A stretch of 64,000 nt of DNA from assembly GCA_030760725.1 (NCBI GenBank), contig JASWHV010000013.1, positions 35,250,699 to 35,314,698 of the forward strand. The letters are read 5' to 3'. Positions within the stretch are counted from its first letter, which is position 1. The number at the start of each line of letters is the position of its first letter. Positions 45,501 through 56,158 of this stretch are shown here, in pieces. A program made the position numbers and the translations under genes. The notes beneath the pieces are model-generated. The model did no database searches. It saw only the letters and a program-made list of their open reading frames with translations, and had not been told where the DNA came from. Origin of the DNA: Neostapfia colusana. Its lineage: Eukaryota; Streptophyta; Magnoliopsida; Poales; Poaceae.

Positions 45501-47337
45501 TGGAACGAGTAGAACCTGCCCCAGAGCAAGTTCTTCCCTTCCAAGATCAGGACTATCCATTCCCAGAGCAGCAGGAAGAAGGCAAGTGTCCTTGACCACT
45601 TTGATCCTATACTAGGATGTCTAGATAGAATCATTTGCATTGTCAATTGAAATATGACACCCATGCTAGGAAGTTTCCCTAGAATTGCATTATCTTGTTT
45701 CCTTGTAGCTTGGGTTGGGTTTATTTTATTATGTCATTCATTCATATTACTTATGCTTAGCCATGCTTAGAATGGGATAAGTGGGATATGAGATCATCAA
45801 CTTGTTTACCTTACTCTTGAATGAGATATTATGAGTTATGTAGAGGTAGGGATCGAGGCAAGTTGGATGATTTGGTTGGTGCTGGGTGCACGAGACTCGG
45901 GTTTGTGTTTAGTACTTGCCTGGATCCTAAAGACCGGTTCATGGAGCATGTAACCTGGCTTTACCGTGCCAACCACATGCTGAGATGGGGCAGCTTGGCC
46001 AATTAATTAGGTGTATCTCTGGCGTAGTATGGGTGTGTTGGATGGTGCGGGGAATAGGTGTCAGCTGGACTACCATATGAACCGCAAGGCTCAAGAGGGG
46101 GCCACTGCAGCGGGGTTGGAGCCTCTTGTATGCTGTTAGGGGTGAAACCTCAGTGGGCCCACGCTCGTCGGGAATCCCTTTGTAAAGGCTTTGTAGTGAA
46201 CTCCTGGCTACACACCTGGGAAGTGTGAATGTGGTTCGCGGCCACTGGCATAATGGAGGTTCTTTTAGTCCACCCGGCAACGGGGGATGAAATTACTACA
46301 TGTGGGTACAGTGGTGCAAACTCTGCAGAGTCAAAACTGTCATGACAGCCGTGCTCACGGTCAAGAGCGGCTTGGACTTATTCATGATTAGAGGATGATG
46401 ACTTTGGAAGTTGTGGATGTTAAGCGGGGAGCTTAACATTAGAAATGATGTTATGGTTATTTAATTATGATGATGGTTTGGGAGATTGGGACCATTTCAC
46501 CTATGTAGTAATGTAGGTGCTTAATAAGCTAGGGTGATAGGTATTAATTGCGTAGTGCTTTAACCATGAGTTCAACCTCTCCTTGCTCTAGCCATGCATG
46601 ACATAACTTTCCCACACTTGCTGAGTACCCACGGTACTCAAACTTGCATATTTGTTGGTTTAAATTGCTGCTCAGGTCAAGGGGACGATGTGGTGTTTAA
46701 TGATCAAGACTTCGGACCCGAAGAAGGATTCTAGGTTCATGGAGTCCCCCGGGCAACGCCTGTGACGGAGCCCGCAAGAATAATATTCCGCTGCTAGTTT
46801 ATTTACATGTTATGAACTTATTATCGTCCATCGAGACGTGTGCTTTGTAAGACATATTTATATTCGACACCTGGCTTGTAATAAATGATGCTTCACTATT
46901 TGTCATCACATGTATGAGAAAATGATCCTGGCATACATGTGATATTCACTCGGTTGTTCTTCGGAGAAACCGGGTGTGACAGATTGCGGCTCTCTCATGT
47001 GCCTTAGCGTAAAGTCTTCACATCCTGCTGCTAAAACTTGAAAGTAAGGTTCCACTAATTAGGCGAGTCCTTTGCAACTTATTTTACCTCATGTAACCTA
47101 TCAACCATCATGTAGAAGTTCCATGTATAGGAGAGACGGGTCAGTCTTGCTGAGCCTTCGTGCTCACTGCTTGTGTTTGAATCTTTTGCAGGGTTCTACG
47201 AGGAAATGACTCCCGAGGAGGAGACGAAACCCCAGGAGGGGAACCCCATCGAGTGGGAGTCGTGCACGCCGCCGTGTTACTATGTGTGCGTGCTAGTGGG
47301 GACACGTTCACGGGCTGAACGTGAACTCAATGCTTAG
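42597..47337 (+). CDS. LTR-borne mini-gene of X (exon A 42597-42677, exon B 47192-47337)
   Basis: Exon A: 81 nt after ATGTAG, reading AKVEEEPEVLDFVTLEEKLA and then YDQEQH. The donor is CACG|GCAAGC (GC type). Exon B follows TCTTTTGCAG and reads FYEEMTPEEETKPQEGNPIE then WESCTPP, with an extended tail to TAG at 47335-47337. Exon A length and phase equal Z and Z-prime. The intron is about 1.09 kb once solo LTR Y is removed. Stem-loop TGAGC-CTTCGT-GCTCA at 47151-47166. The protein is strongly acidic; start exon and function are unknown. Confidence 0.45.
43951..43958 (+). promoter_or_regulatory. TATA box of solo LTR Y
   Basis: CCCCCATCTATATAAACGCC, a strong TATA context about 385 bp into the LTR. 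Confidence 0.6.
45513..46734 (+). CDS. LTR-borne mini-gene of Y (exon A 45513-45581, exon B 46676-46734)
   Basis: Exon A (69 nt, after GAGTAG) reads PAPEQVLPFQDQDYPFPEQQ and ends GAAG|GCAAGT. Exon B after GCTCAG reads QGDDVVFNDQDFGPEEGF then TAG. Phase as in the other five copies; intron 1094 bp. The stem-loop TGAGTACC-CAC-GGTACTCA (46622-46640) precedes exon B by 35 bases. Function unknown; no start codon located. Confidence 0.45.
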
Positions 47338-47512
47338 TCTACGCCCGTGAGTGTGGACTGGACTATTTTGTTGTAAAAATGTTCATAAACCTCTTTATGT
47401 AATAAAACTTTTCTTCCGCTTTGTACCTTTGATGTGTGTTATCCGGTGGTGTGCAACGCAGCACCCCTCAGCGTGATCCTAGCTCGACAAGACCGCAGGG
47501 TCGTGTCAGCAT

Positions 47513-47524
47513 TGGTATCAGAGC
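47513..47524 (+). other. Primer-binding site of X
   Basis: TGGTATCAGAGC, a perfect initiator-Met tRNA site, directly after the 5' LTR. Confidence 0.88.
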
Positions 47525-48137
47525 TCGCTTGAGGTTTAACGTACTAGAAAGGTCATCTTTTTCAAAAATCCAGTGACGAACGAGTTAGTAGCCCATATAA
47601 GGATGTTATTAGTGTATAGAAAGTGGCATACTAACCTATTTGATTATGTCGTAAAATCATGCATCTCGGGACGTTTATGTCTTGGGGGGTGCACGTAAGC
47701 GCTGTCCACCAGTGCGCACAAGCTGAAGGGTGGAGCCCCACAAGTGGCAGGTAACCCGACCCGCTTTAATATCCTCTACGACTCGTCATGTCATTTTGGG
47801 GTATTTGAGCAACGTCTGTCCCTGGCGTGTGTGGTGCAATTTTGGAGACCCCGTCACATGGTCAGTAACGTGAACACGTAGCTCAAGGCGTGTTTGGCTT
47901 GAGAACATCCTGGCGAGTGATGACGGCCAGGTGTACGAACTGTATGGATACCGGGCTCGGTGTGCAGCCGAGTCTGACGATTGTGTGAGTTATCTGCAGG
48001 TAGTCTAACCACGAAACGGTAGACGTGTAGCATTCGTGTGCGAGTGACGCTTAATGCTACTGAAATAACGAAGCAGGCTAAGTCCGGTATAGGTTTTTCC
48101 TTGTGAGGACGTAGTACCGACATGATCTGGTGACGCA

Positions 48138-51100
48138 TGTGGTGGACTGGGATCCGCTCATCCAGGATCGCAGAGGGTGGTGCCGCACGATTGGACACTC
48201 GACAGCACACGTCATAAGGACACAATATATTACATGGGAAAAACAAACTGAACTGTACAAACAGGTACAAACTTCAGTTACAAACTAGTATTTATTCTAC
48301 ACAGCGGAAGTCTACTCTGTACAACTCACGCCCGCCTATCTAGCAAAAGTTGGTTGCCCAGCCCTAGGGCAACCCACACTAGCTGCACGTCTCAGCTCAG
48401 CGCGGCGTGTACGGCTCCCACTCAGCCATGGTCCCCGACAGAGGGTAACCCTCGCCGGTGGACTCGTACTCCGAGTCCGTGGGTGGCTCCTCACCTGAAA
48501 AACACTTAAGCAGCAACCATGAGCACGATGGCTCAACAAGGCTTAACCGACTCGCCTAAGCATGAAACTCTACATGAGGTGTACAATGACATAGGATAGT
48601 AATATTGCAGCAAAAGGACACGCCTACAAGTTCATCCTTAGTTCATCTTTTAGCAACAAGTTAACAGTTCATGAATCTGAAATTTAGTAAGCAATATTTG
48701 GTGGCACACATGTAGCAACGCAATTATATCAAGCAGCAATATTGAATCATCATATTTCGTACATTAGCCTACGTCACGACTCAGTGACCAAGTGGTACTC
48801 TTCATCGCGAGGGACGGCGAATCAACTCGATATATACCTGCAGGGAAACCCAAAGAGCACGTCATGTACACCCACCCGTGGAGCTGCACAGCACGCTCAC
48901 TCGATGTCGTACGGAACAACCTTTCACCCAACAGCCCAAACGTCGTACCGGTCGCACCGAAACGAGCAGGAGGTTCCCCACACGGAGCATCTCTCTATGC
49001 CCGTTGGCAGATTTCCACCTTGCTGCCCTCAGCCTACACCTATAAATCGGTGCGTTATGCCTCGACACCCGGAGGTTTAGACTACATCGGTTTATCGGGG
49101 CCCATATATCCGATATGCCTTCGGTACGTTCAAACTTGATCAGCGTGGGCCGCACACGGATCGGTCCTCAATCGACACGGACAGGGCCGCGCACACAAGA
49201 CTTCCTCTTGTTGCACCCTAGCCCCTGCCTAGTCTCATCTTCATTACTAGAGTGATCTCACATCACTCAACCGAACCCATGTGTCCCAAGTCTATCTCGC
49301 GAGTAGATTCCAACTACTCGACTTGTACCGAAGTCCTATGAATCATTAAGCATAGCTTTTCTATTCGAGGCCCTAGACACTACCCTCACTCTTGGGAAAA
49401 AGTTCTGGTTATGCAGTTGGGTATTCATCCATCCTACACCTAATGCACATACACACTTCACACTACGTATGTAAACAAAGTAAAAACTTTATAAAAGGCT
49501 TAATGCAAACCGGGGCTTGCCTTGTTGCTGCTGGTCAGGGGTTAAGTCTTCGTCCGGAAGAAGAAAGTCCAGCACTTCCGAAGTCTCTTCGCCTTCAGCG
49601 ACTACACATTAATAAAATACTACATATTAATGAATATGCACAATAGTTTATGGTAATGCTTCTACTATTAGTTCTAATAACCAGTTTCTAACAACTGGAA
49701 CTCTGTTCAAGAATTTAAAATGGAACTGGGGTTTAGTGGATTGGGCTTAGACCTAAGCACATGGTTAAGTGCTAAGTGGTTTCCCCCTCTTCCATATTAA
49801 TCCCTCAAGTGGTTAAACAGGAAAGGGGTGATCCAGATCTCCAATGGAGCTGAGAATTTTTGTTGGAGTTCCTTGTCACAAGAAAACCCTCTGGACCAAC
49901 AATTAGCACTTTTCATTGAGTGGTTTGCTCAGAATAATTCTCTTAGCAAATAAGCAAAGAAGAATTAATTCTGAGGTAACACCCCTGTTCATGCCCAACT
50001 TAATGAACTACAATTTGAATTATATCTCCTAGAGTTTGCATGAATTTTCCTAGCATTTTTGGAGCTAAGATCTGTTCAGAACTAAATTTCCAAGTTTTGG
50101 AAATTCTCTGAAAATGTTTCTGTATTCAAATGAACACAGCACCTTCAAATCTGAATTGCCCTGGTTCAATCAACTCCAATTGGTCTGGAACTTTTACAGG
50201 GGTTCACTAACCTCCTAAAGGATATTCTGGCAAAATTTAAGGATTTTTGGATGAACCAAACTCCCTCTAAAATTCTTTTTCTGAAAAGCTTTAAAGAATT
50301 TTCCAGATTAATTAATGGGTTTCATACAATTTGGGTTGTATATTTGGACAGAGCTAGGGAAGATGAACCCAACCCAATTCGAATCACTAAATTTGGAGCT
50401 TCCTAGCAAAAGTTATGGGGTTCTAAAGTTTGAACCAAATCTGAAATTCTAATAAACCGGGGAAAAAATTTAAACTCTGACCGTGGGCCCGACCCACACG
50501 TGTCACCGCTGGAGCTGAGCCACACGGGGCTACAGACCCCTTCCCGTGCAGTAACACTTGATCCCGGGGCCGCAGTAGATCTGGGTTTTAAACTTCCCAT
50601 TGCTGACACGTGGGGCCCGCGGACGTCTTCCTCCTCGCGTTCCCGTGCCCGCACGCCGCCGGGCTCGCCGGAGCCACGCTGATACTTTCCGCCCGGCCGA
50701 CTCTTGAGCTCTCCCTCGCCGCCAGGGCCTAGTTTCGTGCGCTGAACACGATGACACCGACTGCAACGGCCGGCGGTGGCCCTAACCTAGCCGGCGACGG
50801 TGCAGTTGCTCGGACTCACTTCGGTTATGCCACCCGGCCAACTCAGCCCGCCAAAACCTCGGTGGAAGGGTTCTACAGCACCGGGGGATCTAAGAGAAAG
50901 TCGACAAGGCCATGCCAGGGCTCGGAAAGAGCTCTAACCTAGCCGTCACCGTGAGCCCGACCCTTCCCGCCATAACCGCAGTTGGAAAACCGGGAAATAC
51001 GCCGGCTACAGCCAAAATTAAGCTAGGGTTGCGAAGCAAACTTGGGCGCCGTCAAGTCTAGCTCCTGTGAGTGCAGTTTGATAAACTCTAAGCAAGCATA

Positions 51101-52181
51101 TGTCGGGAATTTGTGGGTTTCTTACCCGAAGGTAGTTCTGCACCGGCTGGAAGTGCTTTGTGAAATTCGCCGGCGATGATCGGTCACTGGTCCTAGGCTT
51201 TGGGGTCAAGCAGCGTGGAGCCTAGACGCGTCCAAAACCGTCCTGGCCCGGCCATGACAAGTCTTCTGCCGAGCTGCCCACGGAAGCTCCTTTGCTCGGT
51301 TCTTCCTGGCCGCCGCGAAGAACGCCGTTTGCTCGGGCGGTGGGGGCTCAGCTCGAGTGGAACTGGTGCGGGGAGGACATGGGAGGTCTGGGGGTGCTGG
51401 TTTGCTGAGTTGCTGACGTTTGTACGCGAGAGAAGATCGCTCCCGAGTGACTTGATCACAGCGGTGGCTCCTCAGCGTTCTGTCGTGCGAGAGGATGGTG
51501 GCTGGGGATCGGCTCGTTGCTGTGGCAAGCTGGGGCATGGCTGGGAGTTACTGCGCCCCCACGAGGAGCTCGCCAGCGCACGAGGGGAGAGCAGGAGGTG
51601 GCACCCGGCGCTTCTCGGTGAGTCACGGTGGAGCCTCGGCTCTGTTCCGAGTGCAACACTTAGCCCCTAAGGCTATTGATCCTTGTGCATTCTTAACCTT
51701 CCCAATGACATGTGGGACCCACTTGTCAGTGCTCCCCCACCCCTCAAAAGATCTCCAAAACTTGGCAAGGGATGAATTCAAATGTTTGGAGTTTCAAACT
51801 GACCTACATTTGCATGGTTGGGCAAATTTCCCCCAAGTTCAAATGTATATTTGAATTCTTTGCACATTTGGATCCTTTTTGGGAAAAATGGGTCGCAAAC
51901 CTTTTAAAAAATTATTGAAACTTTGCCTCCCCACTAATTTGGACCTAAGGAATCCAAATATGCACTTTGATCCTTGTGTTAGCTGCTGCAACCCTGAATT
52001 TGAATGCAACAGTTTTGAATCACCCTCTCATGTGTTGTCATATGTGTAGAAAGTTTGAACTAATGCCCTCTTGATGGAGGTTACTTGCTCTTCACAATTC
52101 TTCACAAGATATTCACCACAAAACTGTGGTGTTGTGAGGTGATGAAAAGTTTTTGCAAGTCCCTTTTCTTGGGCTTTTACA
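48138..52181 (-). mobile_element. Tekay-like solo LTR 'Z'
   Basis: 4044 bp in minus orientation (TGTAAAAGCCC ... CCACCACA). Perfect TSD ACGCA at 48133-48137 and 52182-52186. Same family as Z-prime over its full length. It has no internal genes; the open frames inside (for example 51200-51670) have no family resemblance. Confidence 0.92.
48397..49601 (-). CDS. LTR-borne mini-gene of Z (exon A 49521-49601, exon B 48397-48494)
   Basis: Exon A (81 nt) reads AEGEETSEVLDFLLPDEDLT then a Gln run, ending CAAG|GCAAGC. Exon B after TTTTTCAG reads EEPPTDSEYESTGEGYPLSG, then MAEWEPYTPR and TGA. Intron 1026 bp. Both exons have exactly the lengths of those in Z-prime, and both frames are open. Stem-loop TGAGC...GCTCA at 48520-48535. 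This is the cleanest copy of the mini-gene. Confidence 0.5.
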
Positions 52182-52822
52182 ACGCATCAATGTCACACCC
52201 CACTAAATGAGCAAATTCATTGTAAAACTTGAAAGTTTTAATCCAAAGCATTAAAACTTGATGTAACTCCTTCCCTTAATCAGGATATTCAAAGTTAACA
52301 AGTTTTCAACTTATAGGCTATTAAGGACAGAGTCCCCTGTTTTTAGCTGAATTAAGGCCGAAGTTAAACAGAGGTTAGAGGTTGAGTTCTTTCGAGGTTT
52401 GGGTCATACGATACCTTTCTGGAAAGCTTTGGGAGAGCTTTACAACTTTTCTGTTGGGGTCCAGAGGTGTTTCATCCCTTAACCAATCGAAAGATGCAGT
52501 AGAGTTAGAACTGTCCAGAAAACAGGGCAGAGCAAATACTCTCTCTAACTCTCTGTAAATTGAGCATAACTTCCTGCATAAAAATCCAAAAATAGAAAAT
52601 GAGGTAGTTCTGAAAAGTTTATGAGATGGGTTACAACTTTGTAACAGAAAGTTTTGTCAGATTGTGTGACACCCTCATTTCTGGTTTCTGCATGTATTCA
52701 TGTTTCATGAAGAGAAAACATTTTAAAAGAAGTGGGAACAGAGAAAATATCAAAAAGATAGCCAAAAAGAGCCGAATCCAATTCGCCAAGAGTGCCGAAG
52801 ACAACTCTCGCGGCCCGCTGGA

Positions 52823-53400
52823 CACGTGGCATGTTCGGAGCTCATCTCCGCAAAGGGGGAGAGGTCCGATCCCGCGGGACACGTGTTGCCCCCGGAGCTA
52901 GCCTATACGGAGAAGCAAGGCCAGCTGCAGGACACATGTCACCTTCGGAGCTAGTCACCGCGGAAATCAGAGGACCAGTCGCGCGGGATACGTGTCGATC
53001 TCGGAGCTCACCTCCGAGAGGTCCGGTTCTATAGGACACGTGTCACCACCGGATCTTATCTCCGGGAGGTCCGTCACTGTTGGACACGTGTTAACCTCGG
53101 AGCTCGTCTCTGAGAAGAGAGGAAGTCTGGCGCTGTTAGAATACATGGCACACCCGGAGCCACCTCTAAAGAGAGGGGAGGTCCGGCACTGACACGTGGC
53201 GTGCGCAGAGCCACCTCCGAATAGAGAGGAGGTCCCGACAGCCAGGATACGTGGCGCACGCGGAGCTCACCTCCGGAGAGAGGGAGGTCTCGCTCGCTTG
53301 ACATGCGGCACAACCGGAGCTTGTCTCTGCAAAAAGGGGGAGACCAGGCCCCGGTGGACACGTGGAGCTTCCGGAGCTCATCACCGAGGAGGTAACGAGT
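52823..53400. repeat. G-box minisatellite in U3 of W, about eleven units
   Basis: Cores at 52823, 52880, 52933, 52989, 53037, 53085, 53142, 53193, 53248, about 53301 and 53359 (spacing 48-57). Typical unit: CACGTGGC...CGGAGCTCATCTCCG...AGGGGGAGAGGTCCG. More diverged between units than the Tat LTR array. Confidence 0.85.
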
Positions 53401-53577
53401 TCTGGAGCGGTTTTTGGATTCTGTACGCGTGGAAATACCGGTACGGAGAGGAAACTGACATGAATTCCACAATGTTACCGCACCAAATCAACTAAAGATA
53501 AGTTGTTAGGATTCAACAACAATTTGAATAGGACTCTTATTTGAAATACAATCAGATTAGGACTCTTCTTCTCCCAA

Positions 53578-53586
53578 TTATAAATA
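53578..53586 (+). promoter_or_regulatory. TATA box of solo LTR W
   Basis: TTATAAATA, about 180 bp downstream of the last G-box unit. Confidence 0.5.
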
Positions 53587-54088
53587 AAACCCAGAACCTT
53601 TGGCCGAAACCACGAACTTCTTTTCCACCTCCTGAGCCGACGACTTAGAGCCCTAGCCCCAACTCGCTGAGTAAGCCCATCGCCGGAGTTCAGTTGAGGA
53701 AGATCGCCGGAAGAGAGTCCCAACGATCTGTCTTGCTAAGACAAGGACCCCGAGACCCAGAAGAGCATAAGGTAGGTCTCCAATATCACCTTACGACATC
53801 ATCGTGTTTTCTTTGCATCTGTTCTTCGATTCCTTTTGAACAAAAGCTTTCTTGTGGACAGATCACTTGTTGATCGGGTTGATCTAAAGACAAGATCATC
53901 ACCACGTCTGCATTTGATCCGAACACCTCTGTTCATCATAAAATCCATGCAAACCATGCAAGAATACATACAAACTGATCTAATAAAAACTGATAATAGG
54001 ATAGCATGCATATGCATCATCGCTTCTAGTTAAAGTTTATGCATGATATTGAATGCTGTGGATCTTGTATGCGCGTAATCATGTATAG

Positions 54089-55472
54089 AAGGACAAGCTC
54101 AGGGAGCTGTCTACGATGAGCTGCAACAATAAGGTTTCGAGATCCAAGAGCAACCGGAACCGCCAGAACAAGGCAAGTGCCCCTTGACCATATTGATCCT
54201 ATGTTTTGGGAAAAACTGTTTTGTTTTGCGAAAAGGTGTGTGTGCTGAGTCAAACATGATGGGAAACCCTTTTATAGGAGTTTACTAGTTTTGGTTAAAC
54301 CACCCTTGTCGCCAGGGAAGTTTATGAGTCGGGTATGGTTTTTACTTTTATGCTTCGCTGAGTCCATGGGATTGGGAAGCGAGATAGATGTGTCTAGCTA
54401 ACTGCACTCGTAACGATAATGAGAAACTGATGTTGTTAATGAACATGGATCGGAGGGAGATCTAGGCAAGACTGGGTTTGTGAATGAGGTAGCATGAGAT
54501 GGTGGTTTACTTGCCGTAGATCTATGGACCGGTTCATGCGAGCACATGCCAGGATAATAGTGCCACCACAAGGCCAAGTATGGGTGTGACTTAGCTGAGT
54601 AATTAGTTAAGTTGCTAGATTGTTATGGACCGTGGAAGGCGCGGGGAATGGGAGTCGAGTGAGGACTGCCCTGGGAACTGCATGGCACAAGAGGGGGCCC
54701 ATGGGTGGGAGAATTGGAGATTCTAGCCTGCCGGTGAAACCTTAGTGAGTCCATACATCTAGTAACCCTTTTGTAAAGGCTATTTTGTGATCTCTTGGCC
54801 ATACACCGACGGTTGTGTACTGGTATAATGGAGGTTCTGCAGTCGCCGACGGGTGACGAAATCACAAACTTGTGGGTAAGGAGGTGCAAACTCTACAGAG
54901 TCTTAAAACTATCATGATAGCCGAGCTTACGGTCACGAGCGCCTGACCAACTTCCATGATTAGTTGGGATGACTTTGGATGGTTTTGGTTATGGTTTGGT
55001 TTTGGTTTTGTTTTCGGGACTGTTGAGTCCGGGTGATAAGATGGGTTGCATGACTGTTGAGTCATGACAACAAAACTGGACGATTTGAGACGAAAGTTAT
55101 TTATGAGATGAAATGGTAGCGAATACGAGATGGTATTTGTGAGATGGTAGCAAATACGAGGAGGTATTCGTGAGCAAGAATGAGGTTGATTAATGTCTGG
55201 TTGGGATATGAAAGGTAATGAACATAATGGAGGTATGATTGGTATTTGAGTACATGTTGGGATTACATTCGCTTAAAGATAAGTTGCTATTTTATCATGG
55301 TTTTGATAAATAACTTTGCTTTCTGCAATGAACCTTTTTATAACTACCTTGTTGTGAGCTACATATCATATTTTTCCGCACTTGCTGAGTACATCATTGT
55401 ACTCAAACTTGCATTATTATTTCATCATCAGCAACAGGAGAGGATTACTATGAAGATCAAGTGGAGCATTAG
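54089..55472 (+). pseudogene. LTR-borne mini-gene of W (exon A 54089-54172, exon B 55438-55472)
   Basis: Exon A (84 nt, after TGTATAG) reads GQAQGAVYDELQQ, then a TAA at 54130-54132 (CAA to TAA type), then GFEIQEQPEPPEQ, ending CAAG|GCAAGT. Exon B after CAACAG reads EDYYEDQVEH then TAG. Phase matches the other copies; intron 1265 bp. The stem-loop TGAGTACA-TCAT-TGTACTCA (55386-55405) has a changed but still pairing closing base pair relative to Y. Confidence 0.42.
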
Positions 55473-56158
55473 GCGTGTAATCTGTCCTCAACCTTGCCTG
55501 TGGGGATAAAGTAGAGATGGAGCTGCTGCTTAGATTGTTCCGCATTAGTTAGAATAAAGACTTCCACTGTTAGATTGAGACTTCCGCTGTGAGCATGAGT
55601 CCAAGACTCATGAGACATTGTAATAAACTCTGTTATTCGTGGTTATATATATTCTAAAATTCAGTTTGTGGATGATGTGTATATGTGTGATGAACATCCT
55701 GGGCACACATATGCATCAGTTCTCGGTTCCGTGGTTTTCCACAGAATTGAGGGCGTCACAGATTGGGAGTATAATTAACTGGAATTCTTGGATCAAATCA
55801 GTACCTCAAGCAGGGAGGTGCTGTCCAATTTTCTCCAGAAATTCTATCAACTTCGACATCTCGTAACTTTTGAACCAGGATAGATCTTAGGCCAAGCAAA
55901 TACTTTATGGAAAGCTATTGAAGTTAGCTTTAACTTTTATGTTGAGCTCCAGAATTGGTTTTGCTTTAGCATGGCCTAAATCAGGTTGAAATGGAAACTG
56001 GTCAGGGCTGTCATGTTGGACAGCAGATCAGCAGTCAAATTTGTTTAAATTTGAACTATGATTCCAAGTCTTATGAGTTCAATGACATGTTTTATGTTAT
56101 AACTCAATGGTTTACTGTTCAAATAAATATTTGACATTTCTCAAATACGTTTTTACAG

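Larger units (their letters stand above)
43565..46981 (+). mobile_element. Solo LTR 'Y' (chromovirus type)
   Basis: 3417 bp, starts CGTAACACCCC (TG changed to CG) and ends GGGTGTGACA. The TSD GATTG is at 43560-43564 and 46982-46986. TATA box TATATAAA at 43951-43958. It lies in the mini-gene intron of the X LTR. Carries its own mini-gene. No internal genes. Confidence 0.9.
40048..47511 (+). repeat. 5' LTR of X (net about 4.0 kb, interrupted by Y)
   Basis: Pieces 40048-43564 and 46987 to about 47511. The end is placed between TGTCA (47508) and GCA (47511), just before the PBS. It contains a CA microsatellite at about 40089-40106, AATTCAAA-rich tracts, and the mini-gene. Confidence 0.85.
52665..55760 (+). 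mobile_element. Solo LTR 'W' (chromovirus type)
   Basis: 3096 bp, TGTGACACCC ... GGGCGTCACA. TSD GATTG at 52660-52664 and 55761-55765. Related to Y by shared blocks in the second half (GTGCAAACTCT-CAGAGT, CTTGCTGAGTAC). Carries an 11-unit G-box minisatellite in U3, TATA at 53578-53586, and a mini-gene. Confidence 0.9.
47525..56158 (+). other. X leader region, split by solo LTRs Z and W
   Basis: Non-coding pieces 47525-48137, 52187-52659 and 55766-56158 (about 1.5 kb net). The piece from 52191 begins TGTCACACCCC, which looks like an LTR start, so part of this leader could itself be an unrecognised LTR fragment. It ends with a pyrimidine-rich acceptor-like TTTTTACAG directly before the extra ORF. 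Confidence 0.5.

Noticed and set aside
47513..47524. tRNA gene fragment
   Set aside because: TGGTATCAGAGC is the complement of the initiator-Met tRNA 3' end acting as a PBS; no tRNA gene body is present.
51200..51854. Plus-strand frames of 119-156 codons in solo LTR Z
   Set aside because: They are in U3/R of a minus-strand LTR, not shared as open frames with Z-prime, and show no domain.
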